NCBI RefSeq assembly: GCF_013348785.1 | Contig: NZ_CP054691.1 | Location: forward strand, 496,001 to 560,000 | Reading direction: 5' to 3' | Origin: Gordonia sp. X0973 | Lineage (GTDB): Bacteria; Actinomycetota; Actinomycetes; Mycobacteriales; Mycobacteriaceae | DNA length: 64,000 nt | Part shown: positions 32,620 to 40,974 of the stretch, one piece after another | Numbering within the stretch: position 1 is the stretch's first letter | How the letters are laid out: every line of letters begins with the position of its first letter | Notes under the pieces: generated by a model | What the model was told of the DNA's origin: nothing | The model's input: only the letters and a program-made list of their open reading frames with translations | The model's database searches: none | Made by a program: the position numbers and the translations under genes

Positions 32620-35217
32620 TCACCGCTTGCGAGCCGCGGAGGCGACGGCGTCTCGCCGGTTCTGCACCCCCAGCTTGCGGTAGAGCGAACGCGTGTGGGT
32701 CTTGATCGTGTTGACCGAGAGCGAGAGCTCCGCGGCGATTTCGGTCATCGTCATCGCCGTGCGCAGGTAGCCGAGGATCTGCTGCTCGCGGTCGGTGAGG
32801 TTGTCGATGGCCCGCGGCGGGACGCGCAGGTCGGCGAGGAAGGCCATATGGTTCGATCCCCACCGGCCGTGCTCGCCGAGTAGATCGACGAGAGCCGGAT
32901 CGGGTTCGAGGAACGGCCGTCTGATCCGTTCCGGCGCCGCGGCGTCGAGTGCGCGCTCCAAGACCTCGTGTGCCGCCCGGTAGTCGCCGTCCGCGCGCTG
33001 GATCAGAGCCGAGGTGACCAGCAGCGACGCGCGAACGTAGTTCGAGAGCGTCATCGGCGCCATCTGCTTGACGGCGGCGGCCGCGGCGTGTTTGCCGACG
33101 TGGCGTCGGATCAGGTCGATGGCGACCACCGCGGCGGCGGGGGCCTCGCGCAGGTCGTTGCGAATCCCGCGGACCAGGGCGCCGGCGCGGTCGAAGTCCC
33201 CTTCGGCCTCGGCGAGCTTCGCGAAGGCCACGGTTCGGTAGAGCTCGAACGGCGCGCCGCGCACCTGGGTGTTGGGGATCTGCCTGACGAGCGCGAGCGC
33301 ATCCCGTCGTTCGCGGTCATCGCCGTCTATCGCCGCGATGATGGCGAGGTATTGGCCGGCGATGCTGCGGTAGCTCGCGGCCTCGCTCCGCGAATCCAAG
33401 CATCTCCCGAACGCCCGCCGCGCGGTATCGAAGTCGCCCCGCCAGTAGGCGGTCCACCCCACCGCGCTGAGTTCGGGAACCCCGATCTGGGTGGACCAGT
33501 CGTCGGAATACCCGTCGACGTCGTGGATACGGGCGAGCACCGCCTCCGCCTGCGTGAAGTCACCGATCCAGCTGTAGCTGAAAGCCAGGAAGCCGGCGGC
33601 GCGGCGGGCCAACACCTTCTCGCCGGTCTCGGTGGCGTGCCACTCGGCGCTCTTGAGTAACGAGATTCCCTCCGGCACGTCGTGGCGCAGGATCATGTGG
33701 GAGCGGCCGAGGAGGAGTTGGTATGCCGCGTAGCGCGCCGGTCCGAGGGTGCGGGCGTGCGCGAGGTTCTCGTGGGCGACGCCGAGGGCCTCGATGAGTT
33801 CGGCCCGCTCGTCGCTGAGGAAGAGGCGTGCGCAGGCATCGGTCAGTTCGGCGCGCCACTGGTCGGCGGGGTCCGACGGCCGGTTGGCCGCGCTGTCGCC
33901 TTCGGCCGAGGCCAGCAGCGCCTGCCCCTCCGAGCGCCGCCCGGCCATGTCGATCGCGCAGGCCGTGATGGCGAGGATCTCCGGGCGGGTCGCATACGGC
34001 TCGGGCAGCCGGGCCAGGACGCGGTCGGGCGACTCGTCGGCCCGGCCCGCCAGCAGCAGGGTCCAGGAGTCGACGAGGATCCGGCAGGCCAGATCCGGGT
34101 CGCCGCCGACCAACGCCTCTTCGATCGCGCGGATCGGGTTGTGTTCGGCGAGGAGTTCGGCGGCGCGCCGGTGCAGTTCCCGCGAGTGCGCGGCGTCGCG
34201 CAAGGCGACCAACTGGCGGCATCGGCTGGCAAAGACGTTGTGCCAGCGGTACTGCGGCAGGTCGCCGTCCCCGAAGCGCTCCAGGAACAGGCCGCGACGA
34301 CGGCACTGTTCCAGCAACTCCAGGGCATTGGGGCGTCCGCTGAGTCCGACGGCGAGATGTTCGTCGAGGTCGGACACCGTCGTGGTGTCGAGGACGAATC
34401 CGGCGAGATCGGGCGGCAGGGTGTCCAGCACGTCGTCGGCGATGATCGACAGCAGCAGGTCGTCGGTGCGCGCCGATGGTTTGCGTCGGGTATCCGAGCG
34501 GCCACCGGTGAAGACCAGCATGGCCAGCCGTACGGCCGCGGCCCAGCCGCCCGTCTTCGCGACGAGTGCGTCGAGGTCGACGTCGGCCCAGTCGAAGTCG
34601 GCGGCCACCGCGGCGATCTCCTCGGGGGTGAACAGGAGGGTTTCGCTGGTGATGTGGACGGTGTCCCCGCCGAGGATCCGCTTGGCCAACGGCACCTGGT
34701 CGGGGTCGCGGCCCACGAGGACCAGACGCAGATTCGGCGGTCCCTGCTCGACCAGCGCGCACACGACACTCTCGGTCAGGCGGGTGCCGGCGAAGTGCAG
34801 ATCGTCGAGGACCACGACGATCGGGGTGTCCGCAACCCGTGCGGCAGAGCAGACGGCGGCATGCAGGGCGCCGATAGCCGCGCCGTTGACGACGTCCAGC
34901 TCGGCGAGCATGTCGGCGTCGTCCATCGTCCGGGCCGTGCGTCGCAGGGTGGCGAGCAGCCCCGACGACAGTGCGAGGGGATCGGCGTCGTATCGATTCA
35001 ACGAGAGCCAGGCGATCGGTCTGCCGTATCCCCGGACCCACTCGGCCACGGCCACCGTCTTCCCGTAGCCGCTCGGTGCGCTGAGCATCGTCACCCGATG
35101 CTCGTCGACGGCCTGGGTCAACCGCTGGTCGATGCGGCTGCGACGGAGCAGATCGGTGAATTCGGGAACGGCGAATCGTACGTCCCGGCCGCTCGAATCC
35201 CGGTCGATACCAAGCAC
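32620..35217 (-). CDS. LuxR/MalT-type ATP-dependent transcriptional activator
   Basis: An 865-residue STAND/LAL-like regulator. Walker A APSGYGKT is at 47-54 and LDDLHFAGTRL gives Walker B. Helical repeats follow in the middle (TPR/HEAT-like, many Arg-Ala-Glu helices). The LuxR helix-turn-helix occupies the last 65 residues (LTDREQQILGYLRTAMTMTE then IAAELSLSVNTIKTHTRSLY). GTG 35217 is chosen because TACACT ends exactly 6 nt upstream; a longer frame to 35370 would run into the sulfatase gene. It lies between the transporter (convergent, 3 bp between stops) and the sulfatase (same strand), and probably controls sulfatase use in response to a small ligand (inferred). Confidence 0.88.
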   Translation of the reverse strand: MLGIDRDSSGRDVRFAVPEFTDLLRRSRIDQRLTQAVDEHRVTMLSAPSGYGKTVAVAEWVRGYGRPIAWLSLNRYDADPLALSSGLLATLRRTARTMDDADMLAELDVVNGAAIGALHAAVCSAARVADTPIVVVLDDLHFAGTRLTESVVCALVEQGPPNLRLVLVGRDPDQVPLAKRILGGDTVHITSETLLFTPEEIAAVAADFDWADVDLDALVAKTGGWAAAVRLAMLVFTGGRSDTRRKPSARTDDLLLSIIADDVLDTLPPDLAGFVLDTTTVSDLDEHLAVGLSGRPNALELLEQCRRRGLFLERFGDGDLPQYRWHNVFASRCRQLVALRDAAHSRELHRRAAELLAEHNPIRAIEEALVGGDPDLACRILVDSWTLLLAGRADESPDRVLARLPEPYATRPEILAITACAIDMAGRRSEGQALLASAEGDSAANRPSDPADQWRAELTDACARLFLSDERAELIEALGVAHENLAHARTLGPARYAAYQLLLGRSHMILRHDVPEGISLLKSAEWHATETGEKVLARRAAGFLAFSYSWIGDFTQAEAVLARIHDVDGYSDDWSTQIGVPELSAVGWTAYWRGDFDTARRAFGRCLDSRSEAASYRSIAGQYLAIIAAIDGDDRERRDALALVRQIPNTQVRGAPFELYRTVAFAKLAEAEGDFDRAGALVRGIRNDLREAPAAAVVAIDLIRRHVGKHAAAAAVKQMAPMTLSNYVRASLLVTSALIQRADGDYRAAHEVLERALDAAAPERIRRPFLEPDPALVDLLGEHGRWGSNHMAFLADLRVPPRAIDNLTDREQQILGYLRTAMTMTEIAAELSLSVNTIKTHTRSLYRKLGVQNRRDAVASAARKR

Positions 35218-35223
35218 CCGTTC

Positions 35224-35229
35224 AGTGTA
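35224..35229 (-). promoter_or_regulatory. -10 hexamer of the LuxR/MalT-type regulator (leaderless)
   Basis: TACACT on the minus strand lies 6 nt before GTG 35217, inside the 61-bp gap after the sulfatase stop. It supports a separate promoter for the regulator. Confidence 0.55.
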
Positions 35230-35278
35230 GGCAGGGGGACGGAACGGGGGTTGCGAAGAAGAAACCGGGGGTGTCCGC

Positions 35279-37603
35279 TCAGTCGAGCGCAAAGGCCACC
35301 GCGGCTTCCTTCTCCAGATCGAGATACTGCTCCTCCGAGACATCGATGCCGACGCCGAGCAACTCCCCACCGGTGAACGGGTAGTTGCCCTTGTCCTTGT
35401 AGAGGGCGCTCACCGGGTCGGCGCTGTCGAAGCCGACGCAGAGGCCGTCGCCGGAGAGGGTGAACTTACCGACCTGGACCCGGAAGGGCTTGGAGTCGAC
35501 GGCCTCGTCGCCGACGTACAGCGTCATGGTGCCGAGGGATTCGCCGTGTTCGCCGGCCTTCTCGCGGGTGAACTCCACGCCGAGCGTCAGGTCGCCTTCA
35601 GGCAGCTCCTTCGACTCGAGAACCTGCTCTTCGATGCCCAGGAAGTTGTACGCGTAGTACAGCTTGTGGTCCTTGATGAACAGCGAGTGGCCGCCGAACC
35701 GCGAGCCGTGCGCGAACAGCACTCCTTCGGAGTCCTTGGTGACCCGCACGTCGGCGAGGATCTTGTAGTCTCGGCCGCGGATGTTGACCGCCACGCCCTC
35801 GGGTACCGGAGAGGTGTCGGGGTAGTAGACGTAGCGGGTGCGCGGCGGCTCCGACTGCGGACGCTCGACGGTGAGCATTTCGACGGCCGGGCGGTCGTCG
35901 AGCGGCAGTACGTTGTTCTTCTCCGCCTCGTCGAACCACACCTTGACCAGCTCTTCGACCTTCTCCGGGTGCTGGTCGGCGAGGTTCGTCGACTCCGATC
36001 GGTCCTCGTCGATGTGGTACAGCTCCCAGCGGTCCTTGTCGAAGTTGCCCTTGTCGGTCAGCGGAGCGTGTACCGCCGCGGCCTTCCAGCCGTCCTGCCA
36101 GATGCCGCGGGTGCCGAGCATCGCGTAGTACTGAGTCTTCTTCTTCGTCGGCTCGTCGGCCTTGTCGAAGCTGTAGCGCATCGACACACCGGCCAAGGGG
36201 ATCTGCTTGACGCCGCGGTAGGTGTCGGGCATCTCCAAACCGACCACGTCGAGGATGGTCGGGACGATGTCCGTGGCGTGGTGGTACTGGTGCCGGATCT
36301 CGCCCTTGGCCTTAATGCCCTTGGGCCAGCTGATGACCAGCGGGTCGCACGTGCCGCCCGAGTATTGCGAGTAGCGCTTGAACATCTGGAACGGCGTGGA
36401 GAACGCCACCGCCCACCCCGTCGGGTAGTGGTTGTAGGTAGCGGTGCTGCCCAGATCGCCCAGGTGCTTCATGTTCTCTTCGAGCGCGTCGGGGTACCCG
36501 TTGAAGAACTTGTTCTCGTTGACCGATCCGTTGGGGGATCCCTCACCCGATGCGCCGTTGTCGGCGGCGTAGACGACCAGCGTGTTGTCGAGCTGACCCG
36601 ACTTCTCCAAGTAGTCGATGATCCGACCGGCCTGGGCGTCGGTGTACTCGGAGAACCCGGCGTACACCTCGGCCATGCGGGCGAACAACTTCTTCTCGTC
36701 GTCGTTGAGCGAATCCCACGGACGGACCTCGTCGGCCGGGTTGGCCTGGTCCTGCGGCATCGGGTTGATCGGGGTCAACTTGGTGCCCTCGGGGACGATG
36801 CCCTTGGAGATCATGTTGTCCAGCGCCCACTCCCGGTAGGCCTCGTAGCCGTCGTCGAACTGGCCCTTGTACTTCTCGATGTACTCCTCGGGGGAGTGGT
36901 GCGGAGCATGGTTGGCACCCGGGCACCACCACATGTACCAGGGCTTGGACGGGTTGGACGAATTCTGGTCGCGCAACATGCGGATCGCCTGGTCGGCAAG
37001 GTCTTTCGACAGGTGGTAGCCCTCTTCTGGCATGTACGGTTGCTCGATGAAGCGGTTGTCCTCCACCAGGTCGGGGTACCACTGGTTGGTCTCACCGCCG
37101 ATGAAGCCGTAGAAGCGGTCGAATCCCTTGCTCAGCGGCCACTCACTCTTCGAACCACCCGAACAGACGTCCTCTTCGGGCACGTTGTGGTTCTTGCCCA
37201 CCCAGAACGTGCTGTAGCCGTTGTCCTGCAAGACCTGACCGATCGTCGCGCACTCGGCAGGCAGCCGTCCGGCGGCGCCGGGGAAGCCATTGGTGCCCTC
37301 GGTGATCGAGGCGCAGCGGTTCTGGTGGTGATTGCGCCCGGTGAGGAACATCGAGCGGGTGGGCGAACACAGTGCGGCGGTGTGCCACTGCGTATAGGTC
37401 AACCCGTTGTCGGCCAGCTTCTGCATGGTCGGCATCTCGATCCGGCCACCGTAGGGCGACCAGGCCGCCAATCCCGTGTCGTCGTAGAGGATCACCAGGA
37501 CGTTCGGCGCGCCCTCGGGAGCCTCCTTGAGCTTGTACGGTTCCCAGTCGGCGACCGAATCGCGGACGTCGAGCCGGATGACTCCGTTGAACGGCTTGGT
37601 CAC
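35279..37603 (-). CDS. atsA: Arylsulfatase (Cys-type, AtsA-like)
   Basis: A 774-residue sulfatase hydrolysing sulfate esters. Metal-binding Asp residues are in LYDDTGLAAW (Asp41-Asp42). The formylglycine site is Cys79 in the CSPTRSMFLTGR motif, so it needs the FGE encoded at 29983. DNGASGEG supplies the later Asp-Asn pair. The length and C-terminal domain match the large mycobacterial AtsA (Rv0711). No signal peptide is apparent. GTG 37603 is chosen because AGGAG lies about 8 nt upstream; the frame extends to 37651 without a site. Confidence 0.94.
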   Translation of the reverse strand: MTKPFNGVIRLDVRDSVADWEPYKLKEAPEGAPNVLVILYDDTGLAAWSPYGGRIEMPTMQKLADNGLTYTQWHTAALCSPTRSMFLTGRNHHQNRCASITEGTNGFPGAAGRLPAECATIGQVLQDNGYSTFWVGKNHNVPEEDVCSGGSKSEWPLSKGFDRFYGFIGGETNQWYPDLVEDNRFIEQPYMPEEGYHLSKDLADQAIRMLRDQNSSNPSKPWYMWWCPGANHAPHHSPEEYIEKYKGQFDDGYEAYREWALDNMISKGIVPEGTKLTPINPMPQDQANPADEVRPWDSLNDDEKKLFARMAEVYAGFSEYTDAQAGRIIDYLEKSGQLDNTLVVYAADNGASGEGSPNGSVNENKFFNGYPDALEENMKHLGDLGSTATYNHYPTGWAVAFSTPFQMFKRYSQYSGGTCDPLVISWPKGIKAKGEIRHQYHHATDIVPTILDVVGLEMPDTYRGVKQIPLAGVSMRYSFDKADEPTKKKTQYYAMLGTRGIWQDGWKAAAVHAPLTDKGNFDKDRWELYHIDEDRSESTNLADQHPEKVEELVKVWFDEAEKNNVLPLDDRPAVEMLTVERPQSEPPRTRYVYYPDTSPVPEGVAVNIRGRDYKILADVRVTKDSEGVLFAHGSRFGGHSLFIKDHKLYYAYNFLGIEEQVLESKELPEGDLTLGVEFTREKAGEHGESLGTMTLYVGDEAVDSKPFRVQVGKFTLSGDGLCVGFDSADPVSALYKDKGNYPFTGGELLGVGIDVSEEQYLDLEKEAAVAFALD

Positions 37604-37747
37604 TGGATGACTCCTTTGACGTCGGTGAGGTCGAGTGCGTGGTGTCCTCACGCTGCCACTGCTCGTCTCCGCTCGGGGCGCCGTTCACCCGCGCGGGGTG
37701 ATGATGATCGGGCGACGGGGGAGACCGGCCCGACTAGACTTCGTCGC

Positions 37748-38146
37748 ATGTCGGTACGTCGAGATCAGTCCTCCGCCCTGCCCCATCAGGGCTTCCCGCA
37801 CAGCGCCACGGTGAGTGCCGGTCCGCTGCTGTTCACGGCCGGGATCGCACCCATCGACGCCGACGGCGCGGTCACCCCGGAGAACGACGTGGTGGGCCAG
37901 ACGAAGCAGTGCCTGGCGAACCTCGAGTCGGTCCTCGCCGAGCGTGGCGCGGGATTCACCGACGTCGCGAAGCTGACGGTCCACGTCGCGGAGCGGATGC
38001 AGGTCGACCTCGACGTCGCCTGGGGTGCGGTCGTCGAGGTCTTCGGCGACGGCGTGCCGCCGACCAGTGTGCTCGGCGTGACGGTGCTGCCGTTGGACGG
38101 CCAACTGGTGGAGATCGAGGCGGTGGCGGCGCTCGCCGCTGAGTGA
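37748..38146 (+). CDS. RidA/YjgF/YER057c-family protein
   Basis: A 132-residue RidA-superfamily protein. VSAGPLLFTAGIAPIDADG at about 22-40 and TSVLGVTVLPLDGQLVEIEAVA at the end are typical. RidA proper deaminates reactive enamine/imine intermediates; whether the key Arg is kept is unclear, as the expected PxRxx site reads PPTSVLGV here, so this is probably a Rid-subfamily member without proven deaminase activity. TAGACT 7 nt before ATG indicates a leaderless start. Confidence 0.85.
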   Translation: MSVRRDQSSALPHQGFPHSATVSAGPLLFTAGIAPIDADGAVTPENDVVGQTKQCLANLESVLAERGAGFTDVAKLTVHVAERMQVDLDVAWGAVVEVFGDGVPPTSVLGVTVLPLDGQLVEIEAVAALAAE

Positions 38147-38167
38147 CCTCGCCGCAGGCTCCTCACT

Positions 38168-38193
38168 TGAGACGGTTATCGTGATGCGTCTCA
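38168..38193. promoter_or_regulatory. Inverted repeat TGAGACG-N12-CGTCTCA
   Basis: A perfect 7-bp inverted repeat with a 12-bp spacer, 21 bp after the RidA stop and about 150 bp before the secreted-protein gene. It may be an operator or a weak hairpin terminator for the RidA gene. Confidence 0.45.
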
Positions 38194-38210
38194 CTTTCCG
38201 GTGTTCTGGC

Positions 38211-38240
38211 TTGTTTGCGATCGCAACAACCCTTTAGGTT
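38211..38240 (+). promoter_or_regulatory. Candidate promoter with embedded palindrome TTGCGATCGCAA
   Basis: TTGTTT (38211-38216), N18 and TAGGTT (38235-38240) could be -35 and -10. The perfect 12-bp palindrome TTGCGATCGCAA (38215-38226) overlaps the -35 and spacer, a classic repressor position. Confidence 0.4.
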
Positions 38241-38251
38241 CTTGAATGCCG

Positions 38252-38294
38252 CATGCCCCGATCGGGGTATGTCTACCGGCATGCCCCGATCGGG
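38252..38294. repeat. Two direct copies of CATGCCCCGATCGGG, each with a palindromic core
   Basis: Copies at 38252-38266 and 38280-38294 are spaced 28 bp. Each contains a CCCGATCGGG palindrome (CCCCGATCGGGG in the first). They lie in the presumed leader of the secreted-protein gene, roughly 26-68 bp before its GTG. Spacing near 2.7 helical turns would suit cooperative regulator binding. Confidence 0.6.
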
Positions 38295-38319
38295 TCTGCC
38301 CACCGGAGATGGAGTATTC

Positions 38320-39564
38320 GTGCGCCCACTACTGCGCAAACTAGCCGTCGGTCTGCTCGTCGCAACGGCGACGGCGACCACTGCGACCGCAACTGCTTCG
38401 GCAGCACCGATTGATCGGTACCTCGACCTTCCGCTGATCAACCGGGACGCCGGCCACGGCCCCGGTGGGGTCAACCCGGTCCTGCCGACCGATCCGGTCA
38501 AGCTCCGGGCGCTGCTCGGGCAGGCGCGGGCGTCGGGAGTGGCGCCGACGCGCTACCAGGCGCTGTTGTGGCAGTACTGGCTCGCCGACACGACGACCGC
38601 GGCCGGGATCAACTTGGCCAGCTGGAACCCGCGTGACGGCGTCAGCGCCAACCGCGCGAACCTGGTCAAGTCGTACCGCTTCTACGAGAACCTGCAGCTG
38701 TCCCATCGCGAACTGCAGTGGGCCGGGATGGGCGGGCTCGTCGGCGCCGACTTCGGCGGTGGACTCCTCGACTTCGAATTGGCGACCAACGTCTACGACT
38801 TCACCCGGCTCGCCCCGGTCGCCAACGCGATCGTGGCGCAGACCAACCAGGTGCTCGGACCGGTCTTCGTCGACAAGCTGCCCCGTGGCCTGCGCGCCCT
38901 GGCCCGCGTCGGCGCGAAGATCACCCCCGCGGACCTGCGCAAGATCCAGGGCGACATCCTCATCATGCAGAAGAACATCTTCTCCGACCTGATGCCGATG
39001 CACCGCGCCTACGTCGTCGGCGGACTCCCCGCGCTGGCCGAGATGAACCGCGCCGGCCTCTTCTCCGACGAGATCATGGCGGCCTGGACCGCCATCGCCA
39101 GCAAGAGCCCCGACGGCATCGCCGCGGGCAACGCGCGACTGCTGCGCCGCGAGCAGGGCGAGGTCATCAAGAAGCAGTGGGATGCCACCCGGGCCTACAA
39201 GGGCGACGTCGGTTACGCGATGACCTACGCCTCCACGGCGGCGGGCTCGCCGTCGGTGGCCGGTGTCGTCGCCCCGCGTTCGTTCCGCCCGATCACCATC
39301 AGCGGTATCGCCCCCAACGGGCGCCCGGCCGAACTGGCCGTTCCGCTGCCCAGCTGGAACTGGTCTGTCTACCCTGACCGGTGGGCCTACATCACCGATC
39401 AGTTGCTGCCCAAATACCGCGATCAGGTCGAGCACCGCTGGCCGCAGCTGCGCGCCACCCTGTTGATCCCCTACGACCAGCAGATCGAATCCCACCGCCC
39501 GATGTGGAACCTCCTGCCGATGATGCAGTCGGCCCTCCAGACGTTGAAGGTGACTTACAAGTGA
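38320..39564 (+). CDS. Secreted protein of unknown function, coupled to a lipase-fold protein
   Basis: A 414-residue protein with a signal peptide (about 1-30: VRPLLRKLAVGLLVATATAT, ending ASAAPID). The mature part is rich in Trp, Tyr and Arg (for example ALLWQYWLADTTTAAG and SYRFYENLQLSHRELQ) and looks like a helical globular domain. I do not recognise a family. GTG 38320 has GGAGATGGAG 5 nt upstream. Its stop overlaps the next gene's start (GTGA), so the two proteins are made together and probably act together outside the cell. The upstream 173 bp carries several palindromes. Confidence 0.78.
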   Translation: MRPLLRKLAVGLLVATATATTATATASAAPIDRYLDLPLINRDAGHGPGGVNPVLPTDPVKLRALLGQARASGVAPTRYQALLWQYWLADTTTAAGINLASWNPRDGVSANRANLVKSYRFYENLQLSHRELQWAGMGGLVGADFGGGLLDFELATNVYDFTRLAPVANAIVAQTNQVLGPVFVDKLPRGLRALARVGAKITPADLRKIQGDILIMQKNIFSDLMPMHRAYVVGGLPALAEMNRAGLFSDEIMAAWTAIASKSPDGIAAGNARLLRREQGEVIKKQWDATRAYKGDVGYAMTYASTAAGSPSVAGVVAPRSFRPITISGIAPNGRPAELAVPLPSWNWSVYPDRWAYITDQLLPKYRDQVEHRWPQLRATLLIPYDQQIESHRPMWNLLPMMQSALQTLKVTYK

Positions 39565-40901
39565 ACCGTTTGACCAGCATCGCAGCGGTCGTCGCCGCCG
39601 CGGCCATCGGCCTGGGCGCCGTCGCCGCGCCGGCCACCGCCGCCCCGCACTCGCCGCCCAACCGGACCCCGCAAGTCGGCGAGGTGTTCAACGGCTACGT
39701 CGTCGGCACCTTCACCAACGGCCGCATCGGCAGCCCGCAGGAGATCTTCTCGCCGCTGTTGCCGAACGACCCGTTCTACCGGGAGCCCAAGCTCACCGGC
39801 GCCGAGAAGCCGGGCCAGTTGCTCAAGGCGAAGAAGGTCGGGGTGCAGTTCACCGGCTTCCGCCCGGGCAACATCGATGCGTACAAACTGATGTACGTCA
39901 CGACCGGCCTGCACGGCGAGTCCACCATCAGCACCGGCATCGTCATGATCCCGCGCGACGGCAAGCGCAACGACCAGCGCAAGGTCGTCGGCTACCAGAT
40001 GGCCAACGACAGCGTCGGCGCCTACTGCCACCCGTCGACGATGTGGACCGGCGGCGACCCGATGGACGGCTCGTCATGGTCGGCCCTCGGCCCGCTCGCG
40101 CAGATGTTCAACCGTGGCTACGCGGTGACCATCAGCGACGTCGGCAACGACGGTGATCCGCGTCCGCACGGCGTCTTCGCCGGTAAGTACGCGGGCAACG
40201 CGATGTCGGACATGCTGCGCGCCTCGCTGAACTTCAAGCGCGCCGGACTCAACCCGAAGGCGCCGATCAGCCTGTTCGGCATCGCCGGCGGCGGCGTCGG
40301 GGCGGGGTTCGCGGCGGAGAACGCGGCCGACTACGCACCCGAACTGGACATTCGTTCGACGGTGCTCGAAGGCATGGTTATCAACCAGCGCAACTTCATC
40401 CGCACCTCCAGCGGATCGGTCGGCTCCGGCTTCGCCTTCGCGACGCTGCTCGGCCTCGAACCGCGCTACCCGCAGATGCGGATCGACGACCACCTCACCC
40501 CGGCGGGCAAGGCCCTCGCCGACGTCTACCGCACCCAGTGCCAGACGCCGGCCTACTTCACCCTGCCGTTCGTGCCGCTGCAGACCCTGTTCAAGGGCAA
40601 CCAGCACCCGGCCGACATCAAGGCCTTCCGGAAGGTCTACGACGACAACCTCTTGGGCCGCAAGGCGCCCAAGTCGCGGGTGCTGATCGCCTCCTGCGTC
40701 GCCGACGATTCGCCGATGTCGCTGGTTCCGGCCGAGGACGCCCGTCGCCTCGCGCGCGGCTATCGCAAGGGCGGCACGAAGGTCGCCTACCACCCGACCG
40801 ACTGCAGCATGGTCAAGGCGCTCACCGACATGTACGGCTGGGGCACCGACCTGTTCGGTATGCAGACCATCGACTGGATGGACTGGTCGCTGCGCCACTG
40901 A
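39561..40901 (+). CDS. Secreted lipase-fold (LIP family) protein with degenerate catalytic site
   Basis: A 446-residue protein with a signal peptide (cleaved near ATAAPHS). The fold follows the secretory-lipase family: AYKLMYVTTGLHGE, VVGYQMANDSVGAYCHPS, NRGYAVTISDVG, then NAADYAPELDI after the elbow. At the nucleophile elbow it reads GIAGGG (240-245), with Ala242 where the relative at 3067-4476 has Ser259. The late catalytic-His segment PAEHFG is replaced by PTDCSMV. Both changes predict loss of hydrolase activity and a binding or structural role. GTG start overlaps the partner gene's stop (GTGA). Confidence 0.82.
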   Translation: MNRLTSIAAVVAAAAIGLGAVAAPATAAPHSPPNRTPQVGEVFNGYVVGTFTNGRIGSPQEIFSPLLPNDPFYREPKLTGAEKPGQLLKAKKVGVQFTGFRPGNIDAYKLMYVTTGLHGESTISTGIVMIPRDGKRNDQRKVVGYQMANDSVGAYCHPSTMWTGGDPMDGSSWSALGPLAQMFNRGYAVTISDVGNDGDPRPHGVFAGKYAGNAMSDMLRASLNFKRAGLNPKAPISLFGIAGGGVGAGFAAENAADYAPELDIRSTVLEGMVINQRNFIRTSSGSVGSGFAFATLLGLEPRYPQMRIDDHLTPAGKALADVYRTQCQTPAYFTLPFVPLQTLFKGNQHPADIKAFRKVYDDNLLGRKAPKSRVLIASCVADDSPMSLVPAEDARRLARGYRKGGTKVAYHPTDCSMVKALTDMYGWGTDLFGMQTIDWMDWSLRH

Positions 40902-40974
40902 GTGGCACGGTAAGTCGTGCACGGTGAGTCGCGCATGCGCGAACGGTGTCGGTACCCGGCCATAGACTGGCCTC

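Noticed and set aside
32616..32620. Intrinsic terminator between the convergent transporter and regulator genes
   Set aside because: Only 3 bp separate the two stop codons and no hairpin with a T-tract was seen.
35546..38146. 866-codon open frame on the plus strand antisense to the sulfatase
   Set aside because: It mirrors the codon structure of the sulfatase, has Val/Arg/Gly/Leu-rich composition without any motif. Only its last 132 codons (the RidA gene from 37748) are real.
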